Shown here one piece after another: positions 9,243 through 18,650 of a stretch of DNA of 64,000 nucleotides. The notes below the pieces were generated by a model. That model was not told where the DNA came from and searched no databases. It saw only the letters and a list, made by a program, of their open reading frames with translations. A program made the translations under genes and the position numbers. The first letter of the stretch is position 1, and each line of letters starts with the position of its first letter. Source of the DNA: Phyllobacterium pellucidum (GTDB lineage: Bacteria > Pseudomonadota > Alphaproteobacteria > Rhizobiales > Rhizobiaceae); contig NZ_JABUMX010000003.1 in assembly GCF_013327855.1 (NCBI RefSeq), forward strand, positions 62,001 to 126,000, in the 5' to 3' direction.

Positions 9243-10013
9243 ATGTCCAATCTCCAAATCGAACAATTCACGGCACGCAGCGATAATTTCGGCGTGTTGA
9301 TCCACGATCCGGACGCTGGCCTCACTGCTTCGATCGATGCGCCCGAAGAAGCGGCGATCCTCGATGCCCTGAAGCGGCGTGGCTGGAAGCTGACCCACAT
9401 CTTTACGACGCATCATCATGGCGACCACGTAGAGGCGAACCTTGCCCTCAAGAAACGTTTCGGCGCCGAAATCATCGGGCCCGCCGACGAGCGGTCGAAA
9501 ATACCGGGGATTGATCGCGCCGTGAAGCACGGCGAGCGCTTTGCGTTCGGCAACTTCGAGGTCGAGGTCATTTCGACCCCCGGGCACACGGCAGGCGAGA
9601 TTTCCTATTACATACCGAACGGCAGGGTCGTATTTACGGGCGATACGCTGTTTTCGCTCGGCTGCGGCAGGCTCTTCGAAGGGACACCATCGACGATGTT
9701 TCAGTCGCTGCAGCGCTTGATGGCGCTACCCGGCGAAACCCAGGTCTATTGCGGGCATGAGTATAGCGAAAGCAATGCGCGTTTCGCCCTGACAATCGAT
9801 CCGGACAATTCGGCGCTGAAGGAGCGCGCCAAGGAGATTATGGCCTTGCGCGAGTCGAGCCTGCCGACCTTGCCGACGACGATATTGCGCGAGATGGCGA
9901 CCAACCCATTCCTGCGCGCCCATGATCCCGTTATCCGCAAGAACCTGAAGATGGAAAACGCCAGCGACGAGGCGGTGTTCGCCGAAATCCGCAAGCGCAA
10001 GGACGTGTTCTGA
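9243..10013 (+). CDS. gloB: Hydroxyacylglutathione hydrolase (glyoxalase II)
   Basis: The product has 256 residues from ATG 9243; the in-frame ATG at 9153 would add 30 atypical residues. It is a metallo-beta-lactamase-fold enzyme that hydrolyses S-lactoylglutathione to D-lactate and glutathione. The metal motif THHHGDH lies at residues 56-62, followed by STPGHTAGEISYY, FTGDTLFSLGCGR and YCGHEYSESNARFA. The C-terminal part (TTILREMATNPFLRAHDP) is the glyoxalase-II glutathione-binding helix region. The stop overlaps the next start as TGATG, implying co-translation with the cupin gene. Confidence 0.95.
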   Translation: MSNLQIEQFTARSDNFGVLIHDPDAGLTASIDAPEEAAILDALKRRGWKLTHIFTTHHHGDHVEANLALKKRFGAEIIGPADERSKIPGIDRAVKHGERFAFGNFEVEVISTPGHTAGEISYYIPNGRVVFTGDTLFSLGCGRLFEGTPSTMFQSLQRLMALPGETQVYCGHEYSESNARFALTIDPDNSALKERAKEIMALRESSLPTLPTTILREMATNPFLRAHDPVIRKNLKMENASDEAVFAEIRKRKDVF

Positions 10014-10444
10014 TGACGCTGACGCCCGAGGCCATCCGCAGCTACCTTGGACTTGCGCCGCATCCCGAGGGCGGCTCCTACGTGCAGACGTTTCGCGATA
10101 ACAGGGAATGGCCGGTCGGCGGTCGCGGCCATTCGACGGCAATCTATTTCCTCCTCGAAAAGGGCGAGGTGTCGGCCTGGCACCGGGTCAAGGACGCTGC
10201 CGAAGTCTGGCACTGGTATGGCGGCGCGCCCTTGTTGCTGGCGATTGCATCTGCCGATGGAGCGCGCGAAACCCACCGCCTTGGTCTTGATCTTGCCGCG
10301 GGGGAACGGCCGCAAGCGGTCGTTCCGGCGGGACAATGGCAGAGTGCACAATCGACCGGCGACTGGACGCTCGTCGGCTGCACCGTCGCACCGGGCTTTG
10401 ATTTTGCCCAGTTCGAGCTTGCGGAGCCCGGCTGGGAACCCTGA
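10013..10444 (+). CDS. Cupin_5 (DUF985) family protein
   Basis: The 143-residue single-domain cupin shows the family features LAPHPEGGSYVQTFRD near the start, HSTAIYFLLEKGEVSAWHRV and AEVWHWYGG in the middle, and GCTVAPGFDFAQFELAEP at the end. The DUF985 family includes proteins related to sugar-nucleotide epimerases and isomerases, but no activity is known for this type. The start codon overlaps the gloB stop (TGATG), so it probably shares the gloB transcript. It converges with the EamA transporter gene with a 6-base gap. Confidence 0.88.
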   Translation: MTLTPEAIRSYLGLAPHPEGGSYVQTFRDNREWPVGGRGHSTAIYFLLEKGEVSAWHRVKDAAEVWHWYGGAPLLLAIASADGARETHRLGLDLAAGERPQAVVPAGQWQSAQSTGDWTLVGCTVAPGFDFAQFELAEPGWEP

Positions 10445-10450
10445 TGTTTT

Positions 10451-11311
10451 TTATCGGCGCTTGAACAGCATTTCCTTGGCTGCCAGCACCGCGCCGAGCG
10501 TGATGAGCAGGCAGGCGAGCATGACACGCGTGGTCGGCTCGGTCACCCCGGCAATGATGAGGACAAGGGTCGAAAGCAAAGGCGCGGCATAGCTTGCTGC
10601 GCCCAGCACCTGGATGTTGCCGTGCTTGACGCCGTAATCCCAGACGTAGAAGGCGGCGCCGACCGGGAAGAGGCCGAGGCCGAGCACCGCCAGCCACTGA
10701 ACCGCGCCCTCCGGCCAAATCGTCTGTTCAAGCATCAGGTGTGAGACGAGCGAGAGGACAGATGTCGCCGCGCAAAAGCCGGTCACGGCATCGGTCGGCA
10801 CATGGGCGAAGCGCCGCGACAGCAGCGAATAGGCAGACCATGTGAGCGCGCACAGCCCGGCCATGGCATAGCCGAAGCCATATTGCGCATCAAAGCCGAA
10901 GCCGCCACCCTTGGTAATGATCAGCACTGTTCCAGACAGGCCAAGCAGCGTACCGACGATGTGGAACCAGCGCAGCTTCTCGCCCGGCATGAGCGCGGAG
11001 CCGACAACGATGAAGAGTGGCCAGAGATAGGCGATAAGGCTTGCATCTACCGCAGGGGCATTCCGAAGCGCGGTGAAATAGAGGAAGTGGTAGCCGAAGA
11101 GACCGGCTATACCCAGCAACCAGACTTTTGCCGGCTGGCGCAGGTTGCGTGCAACGCCGGGACGCCAAAGCCAGGAAATCAGGCCGAGACTCGCACCGAT
11201 GGCGAAGGTCATGGCTGTGAGCTGGAATGGTGGCACTTTGCCGGACACATCAGTAAAAAGGGCAAGCATTGCCCACATGATGATCGCAAGAAACCCGACG
11301 AACGTGGCCAC
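10451..11311 (-). CDS. EamA-family (DMT superfamily) transporter
   Basis: The 286-residue protein has about ten hydrophobic segments arranged as two EamA repeats. Landmarks are FYFTALRNAPAVDASLIAYLWPLFIV, LGLSGTVLIITKGGG and an alanine- and glycine-rich second half ending in a short basic tail (KEMLFKRR). The family exports small molecules such as amino acids or other metabolites; the substrate cannot be read from sequence. It stands alone, convergent with the cupin gene. Confidence 0.87.
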   Translation of the reverse strand: MATFVGFLAIIMWAMLALFTDVSGKVPPFQLTAMTFAIGASLGLISWLWRPGVARNLRQPAKVWLLGIAGLFGYHFLYFTALRNAPAVDASLIAYLWPLFIVVGSALMPGEKLRWFHIVGTLLGLSGTVLIITKGGGFGFDAQYGFGYAMAGLCALTWSAYSLLSRRFAHVPTDAVTGFCAATSVLSLVSHLMLEQTIWPEGAVQWLAVLGLGLFPVGAAFYVWDYGVKHGNIQVLGAASYAAPLLSTLVLIIAGVTEPTTRVMLACLLITLGAVLAAKEMLFKRR

Positions 11312-11350
11312 GCGGCGCCCCCAATTTCGAAACGACCGCCCCCGGCCGCG

Positions 11351-12160
11351 CTATTTTGTCTTTTCGAAACGGGTCGCGTAAACGGTAACCGTACCGATCT
11401 GCGTGCCGATCCTCGCCTGCACGGGCGAATAGATAGCTGACTTGCCCAGCGAAGCAAAGGTGAGACTGATCTTGCTGGAGTTTTTCAAATATTCTATCGC
11501 CTTGCGGCCCGCCTGATAGCCGGCGATCGGGACGAATTTCGCGGTGCACGTTATGGCATCGCCTTTGAAGCCGCGGGTCGCGAAGGGGGCGACACCACCT
11601 GATGGCGACAGCTTGAGATCGACGCGCGTCTGCCCGTCATAAAGATGCAAGGTCTGGGCGCAGACCTCATCGGGACGATCCGCCGCAACCATCACTCCGG
11701 ATATGGGATCGGCAACGGATTGAAGATCGGCAGGCGTCAGCTCCACCCAGTTCTTCTTCTTGCTATTAATGGGCGGAACGTTGGTTGTATTGGTCACATT
11801 GCCATTGGTGAAGGCAATCGAGGTCAGCTTGTCGCGGTCGCCGTGCCGGTACTTCACCTCGTAGGAATTCGGCACAGGTCCGTTCTTGGCAAGGTGCCCG
11901 GTGACGTCCAGATTCCCATTCGTATCGTCGAAAATACTGGCTAGGCCGGAACTCGAAAGCTTGCCCGTGACCTTGTAGGCACCATTTTCCTCAACGCTGG
12001 TCGAAAAACTCGCCTTGGCGATCGACAAGCCATATATCGAAACACGGTAGTCGGTCTTGAACGACTGCGCCCCATGTGCCGGCACGGCTCCGATAAGCGC
12101 GGCGGCGGCCAACGGAAAGAGAGCTAGTCTTCGGATGGCAAGATGCCGGGTAGGCTTCAT
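11351..12160 (-). CDS. DUF3108 periplasmic protein
   Basis: The product has 269 residues from ATG 12160, which starts a proper signal peptide: basic MKPTRHLAIRRL, a hydrophobic core and an AHGA cleavage site near residue 30. A 31-residue upstream extension in frame is hydrophilic and rejected. The mature part matches DUF3108 in Rhizobiales (FKTDYRVSIYGLSIAKASFST, then YDGQTRVDLKLS and YQAGRKAIEYLKNSSKISL). The fold is thought to be beta-rich and exported; function is unknown. Confidence 0.83.
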   Translation of the reverse strand: MKPTRHLAIRRLALFPLAAAALIGAVPAHGAQSFKTDYRVSIYGLSIAKASFSTSVEENGAYKVTGKLSSSGLASIFDDTNGNLDVTGHLAKNGPVPNSYEVKYRHGDRDKLTSIAFTNGNVTNTTNVPPINSKKKNWVELTPADLQSVADPISGVMVAADRPDEVCAQTLHLYDGQTRVDLKLSPSGGVAPFATRGFKGDAITCTAKFVPIAGYQAGRKAIEYLKNSSKISLTFASLGKSAIYSPVQARIGTQIGTVTVYATRFEKTK

Positions 12161-12296
12161 TCTGTCATTCCCGTCGGTGCGCGTCCCTTTCTGCGTTTCG
12201 AACGTAGAAAGCAGGCAAAGTTGTGATAAAGATGTGAACTGACGGCCTGCCACGCAAGAGCTGTGCCAAACTTCGCAGCCGGCAGCAGAAGTGGAC

Positions 12297-12325
12297 TTGA
12301 CGCGCGCGGCTCATATCACTATAGA
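12297..12325 (+). promoter_or_regulatory. Predicted rpmB promoter
   Basis: TTGACG at 12297-12302 and TATAGA at 12320-12325 are separated by exactly 17 bases, a strong sigma-70-like match. Transcription would start near 12332, giving a leader of about 107 bases before rpmB. Confidence 0.6.
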
Positions 12326-12438
12326 AACGCGACTTCCCAATAGGCCGCCTGTCCGATAAGCGCGCCGCTGCACGGCGACGTGCGATGGTAACAAGAAACA
12401 TTCGGGCTATAGGTAATGAAATTTGAAGGTGAGACCCA

Positions 12439-12738
12439 ATGTCCCGCACATGTGAATTGACCGCTAAATCGGTACAGTACGGTAACAATGTGAGCCATGC
12501 GAACAACAGAACGCGCCGCCGCTTTTTGCCGAACCTCTGCCACGTTACGCTGATCTCCGAAGCTCTCGGTCAGAGCTTCCGTCTGCGCGTCTCGGCTCAT
12601 GCCCTGCGCAGTGTCGAGCATCGCGGTGGTCTGGACGCGTTCCTGGCCAAGGCTGACGAGAAGGAATTGTCGCAGCGCGCTCGTCTCTTGAAGCGCCAGA
12701 TCGCCAAGAAGCTTCTAGAGGCACCGGTTGCTGCCTGA
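12439..12738 (+). CDS. rpmB: 50S ribosomal protein L28
   Basis: The 99-residue protein has the alphaproteobacterial L28 pattern: [33 protein letters not shown], then [23 protein letters not shown] and a basic C-terminus. GGTGAGA precedes the start by about 6 bases. It binds 23S rRNA in the large subunit. It is monocistronic, with a promoter upstream and a hairpin terminator after it. Confidence 0.96.
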   Translation: MSRTCELTAKSVQYGNNVSHANNRTRRRFLPNLCHVTLISEALGQSFRLRVSAHALRSVEHRGGLDAFLAKADEKELSQRARLLKRQIAKKLLEAPVAA

Positions 12739-12766
12739 TCCGGCAACGGCTTCCATTTGATTGCCG

Positions 12767-12790
12767 TAAGGCCAGCTTCGGCTGGCCTTA
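12767..12790 (+). terminator. rpmB hairpin terminator
   Basis: A 10-base-pair stem (TAAGGCCAGC with GCTGGCCTTA) closed by a TTCG tetraloop is followed by a T-rich but interrupted tract. It begins about 28 bases after the rpmB stop. It ends about 47 bases before the next gene, so it could also act as a leaky attenuator for that gene. Confidence 0.75.
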
Positions 12791-12837
12791 TTGTTGTCAT
12801 CATCGTTTTGGCTGGTTCCATTACCCAGGATAAAAAA

Positions 12838-13488
12838 ATGCCGCTCAAAAGCGCTTATTCTCCTTCGGATTTCATTCTTCCCGTCCTCGCCATGTGCGCC
12901 GTGGTCGCTGCCTCCAATATTCTGGTGCAGTACCCGTTCAACCACTTCGGCCTTGGTGAAATACTCACCTACGGGGCTTTCACCTACCCGATTGCATTCC
13001 TGGTCAACGACCTTGCCAACCGAAGTTATGGCCCCGCCTTTGCGCGCAGGGTCGTCTATGTCGGCTTTACGATCGCTGTGGTCCTGTCGATCTGGCTGGC
13101 GACGCCGCGCATTGCGATCGCCTCTGGCACTGCCTTCCTGACAGCGCAGTTGCTCGACATCACGGTTTTCAACAAGCTCCGGCAGTTGACCTGGTGGAAG
13201 GCCCCGTTCGCCTCGGCGATCTTCGGCTCGCTCCTCGACACGCTGCTGTTCTTCTCCATCGCCTTCGCCGCGAAATTTGCCTGGATCGATGCAGTGACGG
13301 GCCGTCCCGACTCGTCACTCGCCATGCCTGTTCCATTCTTCGGCCACGAGATCCCGCTGTGGATGTCGCTGGGCTTCGGCGACCTCATGGTCAAGATCGT
13401 CATGGCCGTGGTGATGCTTGTCCCTTATGGCGCCATACTCGCCATCTTCGCGCCGGCGATCTATTCGGCCAACCGGAATTCCAGATAA
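12838..13488 (+). CDS. yhhQ: Queuosine-precursor transporter, YhhQ/VUT family
   Basis: The product has 216 residues from ATG 12838, which follows AGGA with 7-base spacing. It has about six hydrophobic segments and the family motifs SNILVQYPFN, LTYGAFTYPIAFLVNDLANRSYGP and LDITVFNKLRQLTWWKAPFASAIFGSLLDT. YhhQ-type proteins import preQ0/preQ1 for tRNA queuosine modification. No preQ1 riboswitch was recognised in the short leader. Its 3' end overlaps the convergent phytase-like gene by 28 bases. Confidence 0.88.
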   Translation: MPLKSAYSPSDFILPVLAMCAVVAASNILVQYPFNHFGLGEILTYGAFTYPIAFLVNDLANRSYGPAFARRVVYVGFTIAVVLSIWLATPRIAIASGTAFLTAQLLDITVFNKLRQLTWWKAPFASAIFGSLLDTLLFFSIAFAAKFAWIDAVTGRPDSSLAMPVPFFGHEIPLWMSLGFGDLMVKIVMAVVMLVPYGAILAIFAPAIYSANRNSR

Positions 13489-14471
13489 AGATTGCGCTGG
13501 ACGATCGAGTGGTTGTCGTCGGAAACGAGTGACACCCGCGTCGAGCCGTCCTCGGCCTTCCAGACGTCAAGCGCTTCCATATTGTCGATCTGATAGCGCA
13601 TGTCAGCATCAAGAATGACGGGACCATCCACGGTAGCGCCGGGTACGATGGCGTCGGCGGCTATCCGGCGAATGCGCAGTGCAACGCCGCTGGCAATGCT
13701 GAAGCGGCGCTCCAGCAACAGAAGATCGCCGTTCGGCAGAAAATCTCCATCGCTGATGTCGAAACCGTCAATGCGCTTGACGTAGAAGATGCCCTTGCGC
13801 GGGCCCTCAAGCACGGCAGCAAACATGTCGCCGGCCTTGTTGATGCTTTTCTCGGTAACGGCAACGCGGGCGCCCTGGAGCGGCCCTCTCTCCGGCGCAT
13901 AGGCGATCGTTTCGATGCCGCGATTACTGCGGAGCTCGTTCTCCGGTATCGGCAGCGGCAGAAATCTTGGCTTTGACGCGAAGTTTTCGAGATCGAGATC
14001 GAATTCTGCGATCCGGTGCACGCGTTCGAATGAGACCGTCACCGTGCTGCCCGAAACACTCATGCCTTCGGCGTCGGAATTCCATTTGCCCTCAAGAGGC
14101 GCGCCATCCTCGCTCGGGATCGGCGCGAGGCGGAATTTGCCGACCCCGACCGGCCTGCCTTTCTCGTCGCGTTCCATCGTGCCGGCATACCAGAAGCCCG
14201 TATCGGTAATGCCGAGAAACGAGCCGCCTTTGTCGAGATAGCGGAACGCCGAAAGGCCGCCGAAGTCGCGATTGGTCGAAGAAAGGTCGAGACCGCCGAC
14301 GAACTCCAATGCGCCAAATCGGGTTTCTGACGATCCGATCCGAAAGTTACTGATCGGATATGCCTTGATGACGGCGGGTGACACGCCCTCGTCCTGCGCT
14401 TGCGCAGTCAGGGGAATGAGAATAGCGGCTGATAGTGATGCGCGCCGGAAAGCCAGCGCGGGTCGCCGCAT
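13461..14471 (-). CDS. Secreted esterase-like/phytase-like beta-propeller protein
   Basis: The 336-residue protein has a cleavable signal ([24 protein letters not shown] cleavage site near residue 25). It then has repeated beta strands typical of the 'esterase-like activity of phytase' family: FGALEFVGGLDLS, GGLSAFRYLDKGGSFLGITDTG, NRGIETIAY, DGDFLPNGDLLLLERRFS and NMEALDVW. It probably acts in the periplasm; the substrate is unknown. Its start overlaps the cobT stop (TAATG), so it is translated from the cobS-cobT transcript although no link to cobalamin is known. Confidence 0.85.
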   Translation of the reverse strand: MRRPALAFRRASLSAAILIPLTAQAQDEGVSPAVIKAYPISNFRIGSSETRFGALEFVGGLDLSSTNRDFGGLSAFRYLDKGGSFLGITDTGFWYAGTMERDEKGRPVGVGKFRLAPIPSEDGAPLEGKWNSDAEGMSVSGSTVTVSFERVHRIAEFDLDLENFASKPRFLPLPIPENELRSNRGIETIAYAPERGPLQGARVAVTEKSINKAGDMFAAVLEGPRKGIFYVKRIDGFDISDGDFLPNGDLLLLERRFSIASGVALRIRRIAADAIVPGATVDGPVILDADMRYQIDNMEALDVWKAEDGSTRVSLVSDDNHSIVQRNLYLEFRLAE

Positions 14472-16357
14472 TAACGTTTCCGCGCGGATTTCAGCGCCCG
14501 TTCCGGTTCCTCGAACAGCGAGGCGAGTTGCTCGGTCATGGCGCCAGCAAGCTCCTCCGCATCGACGATGGTGACAGCCCGTCGATAGTAGCGCGTGACA
14601 TCGTGACCGATGCCGATCGCGATCAGCTCAATGGGCGAGCGCGTCTCGATCTCTTCGATGACGGCGCGCAAATGCCGTTCGAGATAGTTGCCCGGATTGA
14701 CCGAGAGCGTCGAATCATCGACCGGCGCGCCATCCGAAATCATCATGAGGATGCGACGTTGCTCGGGACGGCCGAGCAGACGCTGGTGTGCCCAGATCAG
14801 TGCCTCACCGTCGATATTCTCCTTCAGCAGTCCCTCGCGCATCATCAGGCCGAGATTGCGCCGTGAACGGCGCCACGGCGCATCGGCGCGCTTGTAGACG
14901 ATATGGCGCAGATCATTGAGGCGCCCGGGATTGGCGGGCTTGCCGCGTTCGAGCCAGGCCTCGCGCGCCTGCCCGCCCTTCCAGGCCTTGGTCGTGAAGC
15001 CGAGGATTTCGACCTTTACGCCGCAGCGCTCAAGCGTGCGCGCCAATATATCTGCACAGGTGGCAGCCACCGTGATCGGACGGCCCCGCATCGACCCGGA
15101 ATTGTCGATGAGGAGGGTGACTACCGTGTCGCGGAAATCCGTATCGCGTTCCTGCTTGTAGGACAGCGGCTGTGTCGGGTCGATGACAATGCGCACGAGC
15201 CGCGCGGAGTCGAGATAGCCCTCCTCGAGATCGAAATCCCAGGACCGGTTCTGTTGCGCCATCAGGCGGCGCTGCAACCGGTTGGCGAGGCGCCCGACGA
15301 CGCCGGAAAGATTGGCCAACTGCTTGTCGAGAAACGCCCTCAGCCTGTCGAGTTCTGCTTCGTCGCAAAGCTCTTCGGCGTCGGTCGTCTCATCGAACTC
15401 CTGGGTGAAGACCTTGTAGCCGCTTTCGCTGCCGAGATTGGAGAAAGGCGGATTGGGCCGGCGCGCCTCACCCGGAATTTCGGCGTCGGCGTCGCTATCT
15501 TCTTCCATCTCGTCCGACGAAGCATCGGTGGCCTCGGTCTCCCCGGCCTGGCTGTCATCGCTGGACGTGTCGGAATCATCGCTTTCGGACGAATCGCTGC
15601 CTTCGTCCTGCTCGGAACCGCCCTCTTCGTTTTCCTCCGGATCGGGCGAATCCTCGCTATTGTCCTGGTCCTCGTCCTGCTGGCTGTCCTGGGCGAGATC
15701 CTCGGCCATTTCCATGGAGGCGAGCATCTCGCGCACGACGCGGGCGAAGGCGTTCTGGTCGTTGATTTTGGCGGCCAGGTGGTCGATGTCGCCGGCGGCC
15801 TTCTCCTCGATCCATTCGCGCCAAAGATCGAGGACGTTGCCCGCCGATTCCGGCGCCTTGCGTCCGGTCAGTTTCTCCCGCACGAGAAGCGCCACGGCTT
15901 CTTCGAGCGGCGCTTCGGCCTTATCGGTGATCGCGGGAAAATTGGCCCGCGCATATTTGTCCGAAAGCATCGAAGTCAGGTTTTCGGCAACGCCGTCCAT
16001 GCGCAAGGCGCCGATCGCCTCGACACGCGCCTGTTCGACGGCATCGAAAATCGCCCTCGCCTGCTTGCCTTCGGGGGCGAGCGTCGCATGGATACGGTCA
16101 TTGTGGCAGGCTTTGCGCAGTGCCATCGAATCGCCAAGACCGCGGGTGACTGCGATGTCGTTGGCGGACGGGCGCTTGGGAAGGTCCGGAAGGCGGGCGC
16201 GATGGCCGGTCAGCGCCGGCTTGTCATTGCCAAAGCCGACTTCGAGTTCATGATCGCCGGCAATGGCGCGCATGCAGGCGGTAACGGCACGCTTGAAGGG
16301 CTCGGAATCGACCGGGCCTTTCGGATTTGTACGTAAGTTATCTCCCGGACCTGCCAT
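14471..16357 (-). CDS. cobT: Aerobic cobaltochelatase subunit CobT
   Basis: The product has about 628 residues from ATG 16357; a TTG six bases upstream is an alternative start. CobT is the AAA-chelatase 'D-type' subunit that works with CobS and CobN to insert cobalt into hydrogenobyrinate a,c-diamide. An N-terminal helical domain is followed by a very acidic, serine-rich linker (about residues 220-300) and a C-terminal von Willebrand A domain with MIDAS motif [11 protein letters not shown] beginning near residue 418, then ISDGAPVDD. It lies 13 bases downstream of cobS and overlaps the following phytase-like gene by one base. Confidence 0.95.
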   Translation of the reverse strand: MAGPGDNLRTNPKGPVDSEPFKRAVTACMRAIAGDHELEVGFGNDKPALTGHRARLPDLPKRPSANDIAVTRGLGDSMALRKACHNDRIHATLAPEGKQARAIFDAVEQARVEAIGALRMDGVAENLTSMLSDKYARANFPAITDKAEAPLEEAVALLVREKLTGRKAPESAGNVLDLWREWIEEKAAGDIDHLAAKINDQNAFARVVREMLASMEMAEDLAQDSQQDEDQDNSEDSPDPEENEEGGSEQDEGSDSSESDDSDTSSDDSQAGETEATDASSDEMEEDSDADAEIPGEARRPNPPFSNLGSESGYKVFTQEFDETTDAEELCDEAELDRLRAFLDKQLANLSGVVGRLANRLQRRLMAQQNRSWDFDLEEGYLDSARLVRIVIDPTQPLSYKQERDTDFRDTVVTLLIDNSGSMRGRPITVAATCADILARTLERCGVKVEILGFTTKAWKGGQAREAWLERGKPANPGRLNDLRHIVYKRADAPWRRSRRNLGLMMREGLLKENIDGEALIWAHQRLLGRPEQRRILMMISDGAPVDDSTLSVNPGNYLERHLRAVIEEIETRSPIELIAIGIGHDVTRYYRRAVTIVDAEELAGAMTEQLASLFEEPERALKSARKR

Positions 16358-16370
16358 TTCCAACAGCCGC

Positions 16371-17357
16371 TCAGCTTATGACGACGTTGGCCGTTGATTC
16401 GGGCAGTTCCTTGCCAAAGGCGCGCTGGTAGAACTCCGCAACGATCGGCCTTTCAAGCTCATCGCACTTGTTGAGGAAGGTGAGCCGGAACGCGAAACCG
16501 ACATCCTTGAAGATATCGGCGTTTTCCGCCCAGGTGATGACTGTTCGCGGGCTCATGACCGTCGACAGATCGCCGTTGATGAAGGCCGAGCGCGTCATGT
16601 CGGCGACGCGGACCATTTTCGAGATGATCTCCTTGCCTTCCTTGTTCTGGTAGTGCTTGGCCTTGGCCGCGACGATTGCAGCCTCGTTGTCGTGCGGCAG
16701 ATAGTTGAGCGTCGTTACGATTGACCAGCGGTCCATCTGTGCCTGGTTGATCTGCTGCGTGCCATGATAGAGGCCCGTCGTATCGCCGAGACCGACGGTA
16801 TTGGCCGTCGCGAACAGCCGGAAGGCAGGGTGCGGACGGATGACCCGGCTCTGGTCGAGCAGCGTGAGGCGGCCGGACGATTCCAGCACACGCTGGATCA
16901 CGAACATCACGTCGGGCCGGCCCGCATCATATTCGTCGAAAACGAGCGCGACATTGTGCTGGTAGGCCCAAGGCAGGATGCCGTCGCGGAATTCCGTAAT
17001 CTGCATGCCTTCCTTGACGACGATCGCATCCTTGCCGACGAGATCGATACGGCTGACATGGCTGTCGAGGTTGACGCGGACGCAAGGCCAGTTCAGGCGG
17101 GCGGCGACCTGTTCGATATGGGTGGATTTGCCGGTCCCGTGATAGCCGGAAACCATGACGCGGCGGTTATAGGCAAAGCCTGCGAGGATCGCGAGCGTCG
17201 TCTGCTTGTCGAAGAGATAGTCGTTGTCGATTTCCGGCACATAGGCATCGCCCGCCTTATAGGCAGGGACCATCATGTCCGAATCAAACCCGAAGAGCTT
17301 GGAAACCGAAACCGTTGTATCCGGCAAATTCGCAATATCGCGATCAACCTTGTTCAT
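16371..17357 (-). CDS. cobS: Aerobic cobaltochelatase subunit CobS
   Basis: The 328-residue AAA+ ATPase has Walker [10 protein letters not shown] (residues 71-79), Walker [14 protein letters not shown] (from about 138) and [19 protein letters not shown], the sensor region of MoxR/CobS proteins. With CobT it forms the ring that powers cobalt insertion by CobN, which is not in this window. Two ATG codons are adjacent; the second (17357) is better spaced from GGAGG. It is followed by cobT. The rest of the aerobic pathway lies about 30 kb away at 46.8-52.3 kb. Confidence 0.95.
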   Translation of the reverse strand: MNKVDRDIANLPDTTVSVSKLFGFDSDMMVPAYKAGDAYVPEIDNDYLFDKQTTLAILAGFAYNRRVMVSGYHGTGKSTHIEQVAARLNWPCVRVNLDSHVSRIDLVGKDAIVVKEGMQITEFRDGILPWAYQHNVALVFDEYDAGRPDVMFVIQRVLESSGRLTLLDQSRVIRPHPAFRLFATANTVGLGDTTGLYHGTQQINQAQMDRWSIVTTLNYLPHDNEAAIVAAKAKHYQNKEGKEIISKMVRVADMTRSAFINGDLSTVMSPRTVITWAENADIFKDVGFAFRLTFLNKCDELERPIVAEFYQRAFGKELPESTANVVIS

Positions 17358-17450
17358 CATGCCTCCAGCGCGACTGCACGCGCAGACGCAAAACGATAGT
17401 CACACCCTGAAACCTCCGGCGAGGTCTCGAAAAATAAGCCGACAGCGGTC

Positions 17451-18098
17451 CTAGCAGAAACCAGCCTGCTTAAGCAATTGATAGGCCTGGATTACGTCAC
17501 GGAAACGATCCTCGGAAGCCCGATCACCGCCGTTGGCATCGGGATGATGGCGCTTCACCAGCTCTTTATAGCGCGACTTGATGTCTTCGCTACTGGCTTT
17601 TGCGCCGAGTCCCAGCGTATCCAGCGCTTTCGCTTCCAAGGGTTTCGGCTTGCGCACATGAACCCGCGCCTCATTGAAGACGCTGTTGGGATCACGAAAA
17701 CGATTGAGATAAGCCGCGCGGCCCGAGCGCAGCTTGGAAAAGTCCGGCGATGTGCGCGCCCCGCCAGCGCTTGCAGCCTGGGCGCTTGCGCCGGCGCCCG
17801 TTCCAGGCAGGCCAGCGATGGTCCAGGTCGGGCGGTCGCCTGTCAGGGCTTCCTTCTGATAGCGCGCGACTTCGGCATCGGAGAGACCGGAGAAATAATT
17901 GTAGCCCTTGTTATACTCGCGCACATGATCGATGCAGAAGTGGAAGAATTCTCCCTCCTTCATGCGGCCCACGGGGGCGCGATGCGGACCCGGCTTTTCG
18001 CAGCCGTCCCACTGACACACCGGAGTGCGCGATTTTTCCTCTTCCGCCTTCTTCGGCCGGATGCGGATGCTGTCAAAATATTTCGAATTCGAAGTCAT
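17451..18098 (-). CDS. J-domain (DnaJ-like) protein
   Basis: The 215-residue protein carries its J domain at the C-terminus: DTLGLGAKASSEDIKSRYKEL, HHPDANGGD with HPD at about 185-187, and RDVIQAYQLLKQ. The N-terminal half contains VCQWDGCEKPGPHRAPVGR and FHFCIDHVREYNKGYNYF, with Cys and His residues that could bind a metal. Such proteins stimulate a DnaK-type ATPase; the client is unknown. The J domain at the end rather than the start is the usual layout for this alphaproteobacterial group, often next to bolA as here (divergent). Confidence 0.87.
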   Translation of the reverse strand: MTSNSKYFDSIRIRPKKAEEEKSRTPVCQWDGCEKPGPHRAPVGRMKEGEFFHFCIDHVREYNKGYNYFSGLSDAEVARYQKEALTGDRPTWTIAGLPGTGAGASAQAASAGGARTSPDFSKLRSGRAAYLNRFRDPNSVFNEARVHVRKPKPLEAKALDTLGLGAKASSEDIKSRYKELVKRHHPDANGGDRASEDRFRDVIQAYQLLKQAGFC

Positions 18099-18222
18099 CT
18101 ATCTTTGCTAAGCATGAATTGACATTTGCCCATGGATCGACCTAACGCCTGAAATGGCGGTAAATTTGTGATCATGTACGGATTTGCCAAGTGAAACTAC
18201 CATATGGGCGCAGGAGAACGAA

Positions 18223-18525
18223 ATGTCCACTCAGTCCGCAATCGAAAACAAACTGAACGAGGCTTTTCATCCCGTTTCTTTGGCAGTCATTAATGAAAGC
18301 CACCTCCACGCCGGTCACCATCATTCAGACGGCGATCATCATGGCACATTTGACGGGTCGGGCGAAACGCATTTTCGGGTGCGTATTGTCGCGGACGCCT
18401 TTACGGGACTGTCGCGCGTCGAGCGCCACCGGGCCATCAACAATGTCCTCAAGGAGGAATTGAACGGGAGCGTTCATGCGCTGGCGCTCGAGCCGGCAGC
18501 ACCCGGCGAGCCTACACGTAAATAG
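18223..18525 (+). CDS. bolA: BolA-family protein
   Basis: The product has 100 residues from ATG 18223, with AGGAG 8 bases upstream; an ATG at 18184 would add 13 unrelated residues. It shows the BolA fold: IENKLNEAFHPVSLAVINES, then a histidine-rich loop (HAGHHHSDGDHHG) and THFRVRIVADAFTGLSRVERHRAINNVLKEEL. BolA proteins partner monothiol glutaredoxins in iron-sulfur and iron sensing. The histidines in the loop are numerous and could ligate a metal or cluster. Confidence 0.92.
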   Translation: MSTQSAIENKLNEAFHPVSLAVINESHLHAGHHHSDGDHHGTFDGSGETHFRVRIVADAFTGLSRVERHRAINNVLKEELNGSVHALALEPAAPGEPTRK

Positions 18526-18650
18526 CGTTCAACGCTCTGTCCACTGCCCTTCAGGCCTGGCAATCGCGCCCGATTGCGGGGCACAGACCTCGCGGAATGT
18601 AGCCGGGTCGCGCCAGTCGCGCTGAAGCAATCGTCAGGATTGTCGTGATT

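Noticed and set aside
14903..16336. 477-residue open frame opposite cobT
   Set aside because: It is the mirror of a high-GC coding gene with a low-complexity acidic region; it has no family motif and no ribosome-binding site, while cobT is certain.
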